Positions 23,926-36,000 of a stretch of 64,000 nucleotides of DNA are shown piece by piece. A program made the position numbers and the translations under genes. The stretch spans positions 62,001 through 126,000 of the forward strand of contig QPMI01000178.1 in NCBI GenBank assembly GCA_004431415.1, given 5' to 3'. The notes beneath the pieces were generated by a model that saw only the letters and a program-made list of their open reading frames with translations, was not told where the DNA came from and did not search any database. The DNA comes from Cyanophora paradoxa (lineage: Eukaryota > Glaucocystophyceae > Cyanophorales > Cyanophoraceae). Position 1 is the stretch's first letter. The number at the start of each line of letters is the position of its first letter.

Positions 23926-24015
23926 TAATAATTATACTTTATACATAGTATTATAGCGTTCTCACCCGTATACGTATGTGCATGCGCGGCCAGGGGATTG
24001 CACATTGAAGTCGCA

Positions 24016-27000
24016 TTACATATTCGAAATTGGTGCTGCTTTCGAAGTCGGGTCGAATGGTGCAGCTCCAGCTTGCGATTGACAAGGCGGCGGCTGCATT
24101 TTTAGGGCCGCATCCGCAGCCTCCCGATCGGCCCACAGCGGAGCGATGTGCACGGGGCGCGGCTCCGGATCCCCGATCGCAACCGCTTGCCTCTCCAGGA
24201 AGTGGGAGAGCTTCGAGAGGCTGGCGGGCGCGTCGATCGGCGGGAGTTCCAGCGCGTTCGACGACTCGCGACCGCGGGGCCCGGGCGCGGGCGCCTCGCC
24301 GTCCTCGCACGCCGACGAGACGCTCGCCCGCCGGAGATAGGCGTGCGCCCTCGCGACCCACGACATGCGCCGCTGGCGGGCGCCGGCGCGCGCGAGCTGC
24401 AGCTCGATCCCGTCCCCTACGTCGGCGACGACCACGGCCCGCGCTCTGGGCTCCGAGGCCAGCGATCCGAGGTGGTCGCTCACGGCCGAGGCGCTCGAGG
24501 TCCAGTCGCAAGGTGCAGCTGCAGCCTCTGGTCGCGCGAGGTACTTTGCGAGCCTCGGATTCCGCTGCGAAATTCGAGCCGGAGGCCTCGCGATCAGTGG
24601 CCACGAAACAGCGCGGCTCTAGATCTCTAGAAAAAGGCGTTTCTAGAAACGTTGAGTTCGAGCGGCTAACCTGCGCGAGGTGCAGAAGTGCCACGAAGAC
24701 GAGCAGCATCTGGCAGCCGATCTCGATCGCGCTCCCGCCAAGAGCCGACAGATCCGCGAGCATGTCCAGGAGCGTCGAGCGCTCCACCCGGGTGATCTGT
24801 TATTCGCGCCCGTTTTAGAAGATTCATTTCTTTATTCGACGATGGCGTGGATCTGTTCGCACCCGGACGTGGACGTCGCTCAGCTCGAAGGCCGCACGAA
24901 AAGCGACCGACTCGCCCGCGCAGGACGGGTGCGACAGCGGAAGCGTGAGGGAGCACAAGGTCTGCAGAGGCGTGTCGGGCGGGATTAAGAAACGGGCGGA
25001 GTACGAAGGTGCTTGCAAACGCGCACAAAGGACGCCTCGTCTGCTTCTGCGTCCCGATTGGAGAACGGCCACAGTGACGCGTCGTACCGCGGGCTCCCAT
25101 CGCGTGCATCCTGTACGTGTCCCGCGAAAAGTGAGCTCACGGGCGTAACGTTAGCGACAATGTCGCGCCTCGAAGTGGAGCGGAACGAGGGAGAGCGGCG
25201 CGAGAACGGGCCGAAGCCCGCGAAAAACTCCGAGCTGGGCGTCCGATTGCGTTCGAACCCGCCCCTGGACGGTCAAGTTCGTTGGGACCTAACGCCAATT
25301 GTGGGTTTTCGTGGTTAGCGCGAGTCGAACGTGAGATTCCGGTTGACCGATAAATAGTTCGCACCTCGATCGTGTACGTGACGGCAACCGCGAGGGCCAT
25401 GCGAGCGGCGAGGCGCAGTTCGACGGAGACGTTCGAGGACGCGGTCAGCGTGCAGTTTCTGCACACCCACTCCACTCTGTTGCAATTGCGAGCTAAGCAC
25501 TTCACATCCGCGTCATGTGGAAACCAAACTTTCTATAATTATAAGCTGACGCGCACATGCAGGCCCGCTGCGTCTCGTTGTAGAGCGCAGAAAGTTGCAA
25601 TTGAGGGCCCGCCTGCGAATGTGGGCCCTCGTCCACTGTTGCCACGCCGCGAACAGAGGCCGACGCGCCGACCCACACGGAGTCGGAGGCGTTCGATGGC
25701 AGGTCCGGCGAGCCGCGCGAGCTGACTCTGCAGGGCCCCGGGTAGCCCACGAAGGCCGCGCGGACGGCGAAGACGCCGGTGATGTCGCCTTCTGTGGGGG
25801 AAGTGCCCGCGAGGAGCGTCTGCACCAGCGTGTAGTTCGCGAGGACGTACTGCAGGACGACGAACGAGGCTGCGATCACGAGGAGGCCGAGTCCTGCGAT
25901 CGCGAAGACGGAGCCGCCGGCCCTCAAGACGTCCGCCGCCGCCTCCAGATCTTCCCGCTCTTCTAGCGCCTGGCTGACGGCTTCTTGATAAAGGAAGTTC
26001 ATCTTAGCAACCTAGATATATATAAAGGAATCAGCGATGTTGGAGACGCGCAAATGTGCAGCGCTGGCTGCAGATGGATCGGAAGAGTTCTGACCCGGTT
26101 GTAGCGGTTTGCCGCCCGCTCGTGAGACGCGGTCTTCAGGTGCAAGCAGATGCCGGCCGTGGCCGCGATGACGAGAACGGCCACCCCCACGGCGATAAAC
26201 AGAACTATGCGGTACAGCAGGGCGAAGGCGGCGGACTCGTCCTCGATTTCAGGGCGGACGATGGTCGCGTTGACCGTGTCGTCGACGAAGATCTCCGTCA
26301 CGAACTTCTCGGTGGCGCCCTGAAGCCGCCGCCTGCACGTGCACCGCGTGTAAGCGCTACGCAGTCAGCCTCGCAAGAATACCACCGGTCCTTGCCTGCT
26401 GCGCATGCGTCCCCCAGCCGGGGCCGCGCGTGCGGCGTCCACGATTCCACGTACGATGTCCGCGTAGCGAGGGATCTCCACTGGGTCCGCCGTGCCGACT
26501 GCGCCACGTCGTAGGAATAATCATAAGAATAGCCTCTCGGAAGAAGATACGAACAAACTAAATGCATAGCAAATGCAAATCGAACGTACCGGGGCAGACT
26601 TGCGAGGACGTGCAGGGCACGCAGGCGGCGGCGCCCTCTTCAGGGGCCATGAGACCGGACGAGCTGCGAAAATTCCAAACTCGGATGCCGCATGCAAGAA
26701 GTAGCCGAAACGCTTACCACGGGGAGCAGTACTGCATAGAGGCGTTTCTGAACTGGCCGCGAGCGCAAGGGACGCAGAACGCTTGGCTTTCATCCGACTG
26801 CAACATGCACATTCGCTCGTGAGCTAGAACGCGCTCGGGTCTGACGGATCGAAATTCGCGCACGACTTGACCGCTCGCGCAGGGGGTGCAGCCCGTACTG
26901 CCAAGACTCGAGATGCTGTTTCGCGGACACTTCAAGCACGACTTCGCGCCCGCTGGCCTGTACGTCGATACACCGCAGGCAACGCATGCGGTTCCCGGCT

Positions 27001-30000
27001 CGTTCGCCACAAAGCCGTCGCTACATTCAACGCAGCTGGGATCTGTGCGGGCGAGTCAATTTACACTTCGCTTTCGTATTCAAAGAAACGTCACGATCGA
27101 TTTTAAAAGCCGCAATTAAAGCTTTAATTTGCTGACCTCCCGGTAGCGCGATTGATGTTGGGCTGCACCGAGCGCAGACTCCGTTCAGCGGAGCGCGGCC
27201 GCTTTCGCAGCCTGCGCATGCAGATCCCATGACGGTGTACACGTCAGCCGCGAGGCCAGGCAGATTATGGCTAAAATTGTCAAGCGATTGTATATTCACG
27301 CACTAACACAGTCGGCTCTGTCTTTTCTAGGCACCTTTCCAGGCGGGCTGAGGAGTGACATGCGGGTTAATGCACATGTACACGTACATTGAGCACCATA
27401 ATCGTAAATATAAAAGACGTCTATAGATGCACACCACGCCTCGCATACGCCCATGCCTTCACGAGGGGCGACGGTCCCGATCGGACACGGCTGACAGGTC
27501 TCGTGATTCGCGTCCCTGTGAGACCCCTGCGAAGCGGGGAGCCCGGACCGCAGTCAGAGGCTCTCAAGATCAGCTCTCTCTTTTCGACGCGAGCTCCCGA
27601 TCAGCAGTGATTTCGATAAGTAAAGCTCTCACCAGCGGACACGGCAAGCACGAGCGGAAACCGGGAGCGGAGTAGAAGCCCAGCGAGCAGTTCGAGCACC
27701 GCTCGAAGGCCCCTTCTTTCGGCGAGAACGTCCCCGGCGGGCACTGCGAGTTCGACTCGCGGATAAGCCGATCGCGATTACAGACGCGCAAGCTCAAGGT
27801 TTGCGTGGCGGCGGCCGCGTGGCGGCGGCCGATGCATGTACAGCCACGCACCTGCAAACATTTCCGAGGACGGTTCGTATTCTTGGGCAGCCACTCGAAA
27901 AAGCCCGCCTCGCAAGGAATGTAGCGCGTGCTGTCGTCGGAAGCGTAATGTCCGAAAGGCGGCTCGAGGCAGCTCCCGTTGACCGCGGGAGGAGACCACA
28001 GACCCTGTCCAAAATGAGTTTAAACGTTTGCGCCGGTGCACTTCGCGAAATGTAAATATCGCCGTCGACAAGAGCGCACGAGTCTGCAAGGCAAGCACAT
28101 ATTCTACACACCCGAATCAGGTATTGTGAGGGCACAGATGGAAAGCATGGCATTCAAAGGGCGCACCGAGTCGCCACGGAACGTGCCCGCGCGGCACGGC
28201 AGGCAGCCCGACCTGTCGTCGTTGCTGATGTGCCCTGGAGGGCAGGGCGTGCAAGCAGGCGCCCCCGGCGCGCTCCAGAACCCGTCCTGATTGTGACGCA
28301 ATTACAAATTAAAATGATTGTAAACGCGGTGACCGTGAAGGCACCGCACCTGGCATGGCATGCAGTAGCTGTTCCGCTCAAAGAATCCAGCTCGGCACAG
28401 GTTGCACTCGGCGCGGTTGAGTGCGCTTTCAGTTCCGCGAGGGCTGAGGCAGAATGTTAATACTCGGGGGTGCGGAGTTATTGCGAGGCGCAGAGATAGG
28501 TCGATCGCACCATGGCGAGCAGAAAGAGGAGCCGGGCGAGCTCGTGAATCGGCCATGTGGGCACTGAAATGCAAATGGGAACCGCACTTAGACATTTAAG
28601 CGCGCGCGCTTCGGGAAATATATAAGATATCGACTGATGGGGATAACCTGTTCGCAGGATGTCATGTTCTCCGATCTGAAATATCCCCTCGAGCACGGCG
28701 AGCAACCCTGCCGATCCGAAGTGGGCACCGTCCCGGGTGCGCTGCACATGCGAGAAGAGTCGGGACCCCACTGAGATGTTCCGCGGGCTGACGCTGTGCG
28801 CACCAGCTCTTACAACTCGTCATCCCGCGCTCGGGAGCGTACATGGCGCCTGAGGCTTCTTTCAGGTCTCCGCGCGCACGAGATTGAATATTGTGACCTC
28901 CTGGAGTTTCGCGCACCGACGCAATAAACGCAGTTCCAGTTGAACTCGACCGTCCCTCGGTCGCAGACGTCGCACGAGGTGAGCGTCAGTTCCGGGCGGC
29001 TGCCCCGGATGCACATCGTGTAGTTGGCGCTACCGGCTCCGGCGATCGCCCCCGGGGGCGCCGGCGTGCACTCGACCATTCCGCCGTGTCGGTAGAAGCC
29101 CGGAAGACAAGCTGGATTGCTTGGTCAGGCGCGCCGAATCAGACATCTATTTGCCAGTCCGAATTGCAATTGGTGCCAACGCACGGGTGCAATACTGCCC
29201 GTTCGCAGCCGCAACAGTGCCGTCGGCGCACGGCTCACAGCGGTCGAGTCCCGGGGTCACCGCCACCCAATTCGTCTCGCACAGCACACACGCATCTTCC
29301 GCCTGGTATGAACCTGCGAAATAACGGGCTTGATCGGCCGTTCAGGTGGAAGAGATTAAATAGAGAAGAGCTCGAACCTGCTGGACAGGGAACGCAGGCT
29401 GATCGCGTGCCATCGGCCACATATCCCGACTGGCAAACAGTCCAGTTCGACGAGCCAGCGGATGCCACGGAGCGCGGCGGCACGGGCAGGCAGTCCGTCA
29501 TGTTCGCCCCACGGTACGTCCCTGGACGGTGCGCCGCTCGTTTGAATCGCTCATATTTATGCATATGAGTATCTCTCATGAGAAGCGCACCCACGCCGCA
29601 AGGTACGCAGGTCTGGAGATCAGACGCCGAGACAAAGCCAGGCTGACACTGCTCGCAACCTACGTCAGCGTCCATTGTCCACATGATTGGAGCAGCACAT
29701 TTCGTTTTGGAGATGCTTACCGTTTCTCAGACTGTCATGCTCTCGAAAGGAGCGACCGTATTCGGGGCGCAGGCGCGGCAGGCTCCGTCGTCCTCGTACG
29801 ACCCCTTTGGGCACGGCACGCACATCGTCGCGATGTTGTTGGCCACCCATCCCCGCTCGCAAGGCCGGAACCACGACCGGTCCGCAACGGAGACGGCCTT
29901 GTGTGGCACCGGCTCGCATCGCGACATGTTCTCGGCGCGGTAGGTTCCTGCGCAGATATGGCTTTCAGAACCCGAGCGACGGACCACTAGTACTTACAGA

Positions 30001-33000
30001 AATCGATTTAAAAGAACAAATGTTTGCCTTCAGAGCATGCAACGCATGTCTGCTTATCAATTGTAGCGACTTGTCCCGGGGCGCAGAGTGTGCAGCGTGA
30101 GGCTCCTTCGAGCGGAGCGACTGCGTTCTCAGGGCAGCTGATCGCGAGCTCGCGTCACTAACGATCGGGTATACGTATATATCACGTCACTGCTTTGGGC
30201 ATCCTATCAACTCGCGCACCGTTGGCATGTCGTGTTTGACTTGAAGTATCCTTTACTGCAAGGCGTGCAGGTATCCCCCGCTTGATTGGGTACGAACCCA
30301 TCTTGGCAGAACGCAAAGGAAGCCGATCCCGCTCTCGCAACGGCGTTCGCGGGGACCGGCTCGCACAGGGACATGCCGGGTCCCCGATACGTTCCTGCGA
30401 TCCCGACAACGTTGACAATCCGGATTCAAAAGCAGGGAAGAGGGTTATTAATATCTGCAAACCGGCGGGACAGGGGATGCAGGACTGGAAGTCGCTCGCC
30501 GAGACGTAGCCCGGCTCGCACAGGTCGCACGTGCGGCTGCCTTCGATCGAAGCCGCGGCGTTTTGCGGGCACCTGCTCGTGACTCGCATCGACACAGGTA
30601 ATTATAAGAAGCAATCGCAAGAGCGCACGTCAAGCAGTTGTTATCCAGAGGCGCCGGCGCGGTTCCTATCAAGCGTGTATCGGTTTCAGACACAGGATCC
30701 GGAGCAGAAGACAAATATTTGAGCTTGGAATTATTATCACAGTCGCACCCTTAGGGCACTTGAGGCACTCGCTTCTCTCGATGTTCGGGACGGACCCGTC
30801 GACACAGACGGAAAAAGATGACGAGCCCACAAGCGCAACACTGCGTTCCCCTACCGGCAAGCAAATTGTTGAAGTCGGAGGCCTGTATGTGCCCGGACCT
30901 GCCCTCATTTGTCAGAGGCCAGCTCGTCATCTTTGCAGAATAAATTAAAACTGAACGCAAAAGCGTACTGCAATCCAAGCACAATGTGAGGTCGGCGGTA
31001 GAATAGGACCCCGAATTGCAGGGCGAGCAGCTTGTCGATCCCTCGAGAGTTGCGACGCTGTTGACGGGGCAAGGAACGCAGATTCCGGGGTCGCTCGCAT
31101 CCTCGAACGTCCCAGGCGGACACTGACCGGAGTATTATCAGTCACTAGAATTTAGAGTTTCTTCTTTAGATGGATCAATACACATCCCTCACCGGAAGGC
31201 ATTGCAGCCGGTCCGGCGGGCTGACGAATCCTTCTGGGCACCGGGTGCACGCCCGACCGGTCGCGGATGCGTAGTCCCTCGCGCAGGGACCGCATGCGCG
31301 GGTCCCGTCTGCGCTGAGCTTGACCTCGAGCCCCGGGGGACACGGCCTGCATCCGTCGCCGTCCTTGGTTGGCAACTCGTCGGCGAGGCAGCTGAAGCAG
31401 CTGCCGAATTGGCCAGTCCGGCTCCAGGTTCCCTTAGGACATGGCACGCAGCTTGAGTTCTTGCCTGGTTGGTACCAGCCCGCCTGAAAAAAATGGTGCA
31501 GTGAAAAAATATCTGGTCAATCACGCGTAAACTGTACTTCCGTGGATTTGAAATTCGAACCGAGCAGTTTGTGCAGCTCGATGCATCGCTGCTCGGGAAG
31601 CTGCCTTCCGGACCTGAATCGAAACAGGTCAGTCTATATCATTAATAATATGTCGACACAAGGTCGCCAGAATGTGAGGCTCGCGGTCGCGATCGCTTAC
31701 ATAAGGAGCAGCTGTCGACGGTGCCGTACGTGGCGAACTGACCCCCAGGGCAGCTGCGACATGACTTGCGCCCGTTCTCGTCCTTCAGGAAGGAGCCAGC
31801 AAAGCTGCCGAATACGCGTATTTACTTCCAAACAACGGCGATATATCGCTAGAGACCGGCATCCCGGCCCTCACCACTTCGGGCACTGCGCCGTCCATCC
31901 TTCCCGCAAGGTGAACGCGCCCGTCTCGCAGGGCGTGCAGCGCATGCCCTCTTCCAGCGAGAACTCGTTCAAGGGACAGCCGTAGCACGCCGAGCTTCCC
32001 GCTTCCGACCACGTCCCCACGGGGCACCGCGAGCACTCGGTCGCCCCGCCGGTGCTGTACGTCCCCTCGGGGCACCGCTCCGCTTCGGACTCGAGGATGG
32101 TGCCAGAGCGAGCCGTGAAGAGGCCCGGCGGGAGCGGCGTGCAGAGGTCCTTCACCGAAACCGACCGCTTGAATGTGGCGGCGGCGGCGTTCCAGACGGT
32201 GCCGGGCGGGCAGTTCGTGTGGAGCGAAATCAGAGTGGCGGGCTCCGACACGACAAAGACAACCACCGGGAGCTCCGGAACGCGCGACGTCGACCGAAGT
32301 ATCGCGGCGTCCACTTCGAGGTTCGAGGAGTTGAAGGCGCTGTAATCTTCGATGGTGTAGGCTCCGACGACGTTCGCCACCCAGTCGCTTATTGCGATGG
32401 AGGCTTTGACTGACGCGGCATCGAAAGTAGGGCCATCGACGCCCCTGACCAGGACCAGCTGCGACGACGTCGCCCGCTCGTTGGAGCGGTGAAGGCGCCT
32501 CTCTTTGACGAGCCGCGGCCTCGGGTTGTCACTAGTGGCGAAGACGAATGTGTGCTGGCTCGATGCCGAGTGCAGCTCGCGGACAATGTACAGGACGCCA
32601 TCCTTGTATGCTGCCGCGGCCACCTGCAGCGTGCACATGCGGCTGTTAAGTAGAATTGAAATGGATAGAGGCGTATCGCGCAGTCGTCGATACAAATTAA
32701 ACAAGGGAAAGCTGGGCGCACCGAAGTCCACTCGGAAAGATTGCCGCGCCACGTCGACGCGCCAAAGATGCGAACGCTTCCGTCGAGTCGCCCGGCCATG
32801 CCGCTCTGGTACGCGTCCGCTTTTGCGACGCGGAAGACCTGGCCATCGCAGGAAGCGCGTTCATTATCTAATTGCGTCGGATCAAAACGAATTTACAAGA
32901 AGCGTGCTTGCCTGGTCCCCAGTGATGTAGAAACTGTATCTCGACCCAGGTGCTTCCACCCAACGCCCCTGCAAGCGAGTCGTTTCATTTCTGCGCGATC

Positions 33001-36000
33001 ACACGCGCAGCAGCTCACCTCAAGATATCCGAAGCCGCGACCAGCAAGCAGGGGCCGTTCATTCTGTACCTGCGCATGCAAAAGGAAAGAGAAGATCAAT
33101 CGCTCAATTGCACGAAGCTTGAGTTGAAGGCTGCCCGCCGCAGCTGCCGCCTGCGCACGATCCAGTGTTGCGAGAGCGGCAGCGTGTCCGTGCGAAGGAC
33201 CGTGGGCGCCCCGTGCACCACCACGCCAGATCGGTACTTGTACGACGCGTCCGTGGCCGAGGCCCGCTCTTGAAGCGCACTCTCATCCACGGCCCCTGCG
33301 CATGCGGAAACGATCGATTGCGGCAGCGGGTGTTCTTCGACACGTGCACGCACAGGTAAAGATTGCAGTGACATGGACAATGTCAAGGCCCGGGCAGACC
33401 GTTGCGCCGACGAGCTCGAAAGGGCAAGATGTTGGAGCCGTCGGGAAGAAGGGAAGGCGGACGAGCGCGTGGTACCGCAGCGGGCCGCCCTCCTCCGTCC
33501 GCCCGTCCGCGCGCAGCTCGACGATCGAGGCCGGGGGCAGGTAGGCGTCCGCGTAAGACGAGCCCTTCGCGCCCGGCCACCTGCGTTTCGCAATCTTGCG
33601 ATTAGACCAGTTAGGCTTTGTCGAAAACTACTTTTGGAAGCACGGCAGTTGCTTGTAGATCGTCCCGGCAAGATGCGTGAAGCCTGGCGGCGCAATCGAC
33701 GCAAGATCGAACGCGAGCAGCGCGACGCCCATCTGAGGGGCGCACGCCTGCGCCCAATGCACACGAAAGCAGTTATTACGGTTTCGAAGCTAAATGTAAG
33801 AGAAGGACCCGCTGAAAGCGGACCTTGATCAGCGGAATCGATGCGACCGGCCCGGAGGATGCATAGCTTGCGAAGAAAGCTATGCCCCTTTGCGAAAACG
33901 AGAAGATCTGCGTGCGCATGATTCTCTCTCAGTGTCCAGGAAGGCCGGAAACCGATTCGAGGTGATGTAGATTTCTATACGTATATACCTGGGTATCTTC
34001 CAGCAAGAGTGACTCAAAGCTTGTTCCATACGTGTCTTGCACGTCGTTCATTGCCCGCGAGCCTCCTCCAGATCGCCCTTTCGATTCGGGTTCGGCGTCA
34101 TAGACTGCGTTTGAGCGAAAACACGCCATGGCCATAAACGGTTCATAATCAGTAACAACGGGATGTACATGTATATATACTTTGGAGCAAGCGCAAAAGC
34201 TCTCACAAAGAGTGCACTCCTTCGTGATGTACTGGCTTCCGAAAGCCTCTAGCCCAATTCTTTCGTCCACTTTCGCGTCTTCTGCAACCCGCCTTGGCGA
34301 ATCTAGTAGGCGCAGGTACTCAGTCTGCAAATGCGTCAAATTTTCGGCATGCGCAGTCCGACGCGTGCGAAGTGGCTCGCCTGAATTTTTGAGAGTATGC
34401 TGTTTGTCGAATTAATATTCGGATTCGAAGAAGAAAGCTCCGGATTAGTCTGCTTGGCCAGGCGTTGGAGGGGCCGACTCGCGCAGCGCGGAGGGATGTG
34501 CGAACGGTTGCAGTGAAGACGACCAGCGACCCCAGGGCGGCAGCCCATTTTTCGGCACAGTTCTCAGATCCGTCCGCAGCCATCTGCGCCGCCTTAAGAT
34601 TCATGCGCGCGCGGGCGTTTTGTGTTTATTCATGCGCGCACAGCATCGAAGAAGCGGCGCTTGTATAAAGTTCGAAACAGGCGGAAATCGAGAGAAAAGT
34701 CGCGTGCAGCGTTCATGAAGCGGTAGGGGTCGGGATCGCTGGAACAGACGTCTCGGGGCCACGGCCGTACGGGCCCGAGGGCACCCGAGTCACACGTTTC
34801 GTCCAGGGCGTACGCGGCCCACCGCTCTGCCGCAAAATAGTGGCAGGCGCTCCCGGCGCAAGAGGACGGCGGCTGCAGACACGAATCCAGAGTCGGGCCC
34901 AGAAAGTCTCCCTTGTCGGCTGACACCGATCCCCAGATCCAGTTGCTCTGCCAATAAATGTTTAGAGCGTATAGCGCACGTGCGATTGCATATAATGCCT
35001 CATATATATTATGAGCGCGCCTGGTGTGATTCGAGGGCGAGGGGCGAAAAGCGACGATCGGGATCGACAGCCAAGGCCGGAACCATCGACGAAAACGCAA
35101 ACTGCGTGCTTTTAAAAGCGACCCCCTAGGCGCCGGCGGCGATTGAGCAGGTTAGAATTCGAACGAAGAGTTGGCGGTGAAAAAGGTGAAATCTGAAAGG
35201 CACCGGGTAGCGCTGGAGGACGGCGCACGTGGAAGTCCCGAGATCGTAATCGCAGTAAAGGAGGTCCGAGCCCACTCTGAAGACGAGTGCCAGGCGGGCC
35301 GACGCGCCGCGGCTGCCGAGCGGATATCCCGGCAGCACCGCCGCGTATACCAGGTCCCGATCCGGGGCGGCAGCGTCCATCGGAGGCATGCCGAAGAGGG
35401 GGCGCTCGTACACGTTCAAGGCTTTGCTGTTCCCGGCAGGGAGCAGAGCTGCTCTCGCTCGCGTGAGACTGCGTTCAGAGAAGAAAGAAATAGCTTTAAA
35501 GTAGAGTGGAGGTCGCGTACCGGACTGCGCGGGGAGCGATCCCCCCGGCGGGACATCGATCGTCGCGTTCGCGGACGGAGGGGAGAAGTCGCCTGCGAGC
35601 GTGCTGACGAGCGCGGTGCACACGAGCTCGTATGGGCCCTCGAACGACGGGACCAAGTCGAGCTCCAGCGTCGCGCCTTCCGCGTCTGCGTCCTCCACGG
35701 CCCGGGCCGAGCGGTACGGCCCACCGAAACCGCCGCAGCGGACTTCGACCAGAGAGATGAACTCGCCGGTCGACCACGCGACGGTGACCGCGGCGCTCGT
35801 GGGTGACGTCACATCCGCCGCAAGGATAGTGGGCGCTGGAATCGAGGTTGCGTTCGCGTTCTCCGGGCACGTGAAATAGGCGTCGTCGTTGACCTAATTA
35901 CAAGACTCGCAGGTCGGCGGCATTCTGTGAAGGAACCGAAAAACGATTTACCAACGCGTGCAGGCCGTTCCCCGAGCCATCGAGAGCTCGCCGTGTGTCT

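Larger units (their letters stand above)
19463..24015. other. Gene-poor spacer rich in short reverse palindromes
   Basis: There is no convincing gene. The sequence is dense in self-complementary words: GCTAGCTAGC-like at 21250-21265, CATATGCATG twice at 21725-21750, GCATGCATATGCGC at about 22032, TACGTATAC, and GGCGCCGGCGCCGG at about 21978. GC-only palindromic blocks (22285-22385) alternate with AT-rich stretches. GACCGTCGGAC and its complement recur at 23325-23470. Open frames over 23200-23700 and at 20675-20983 lack domains and splice context. Confidence 0.6.
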
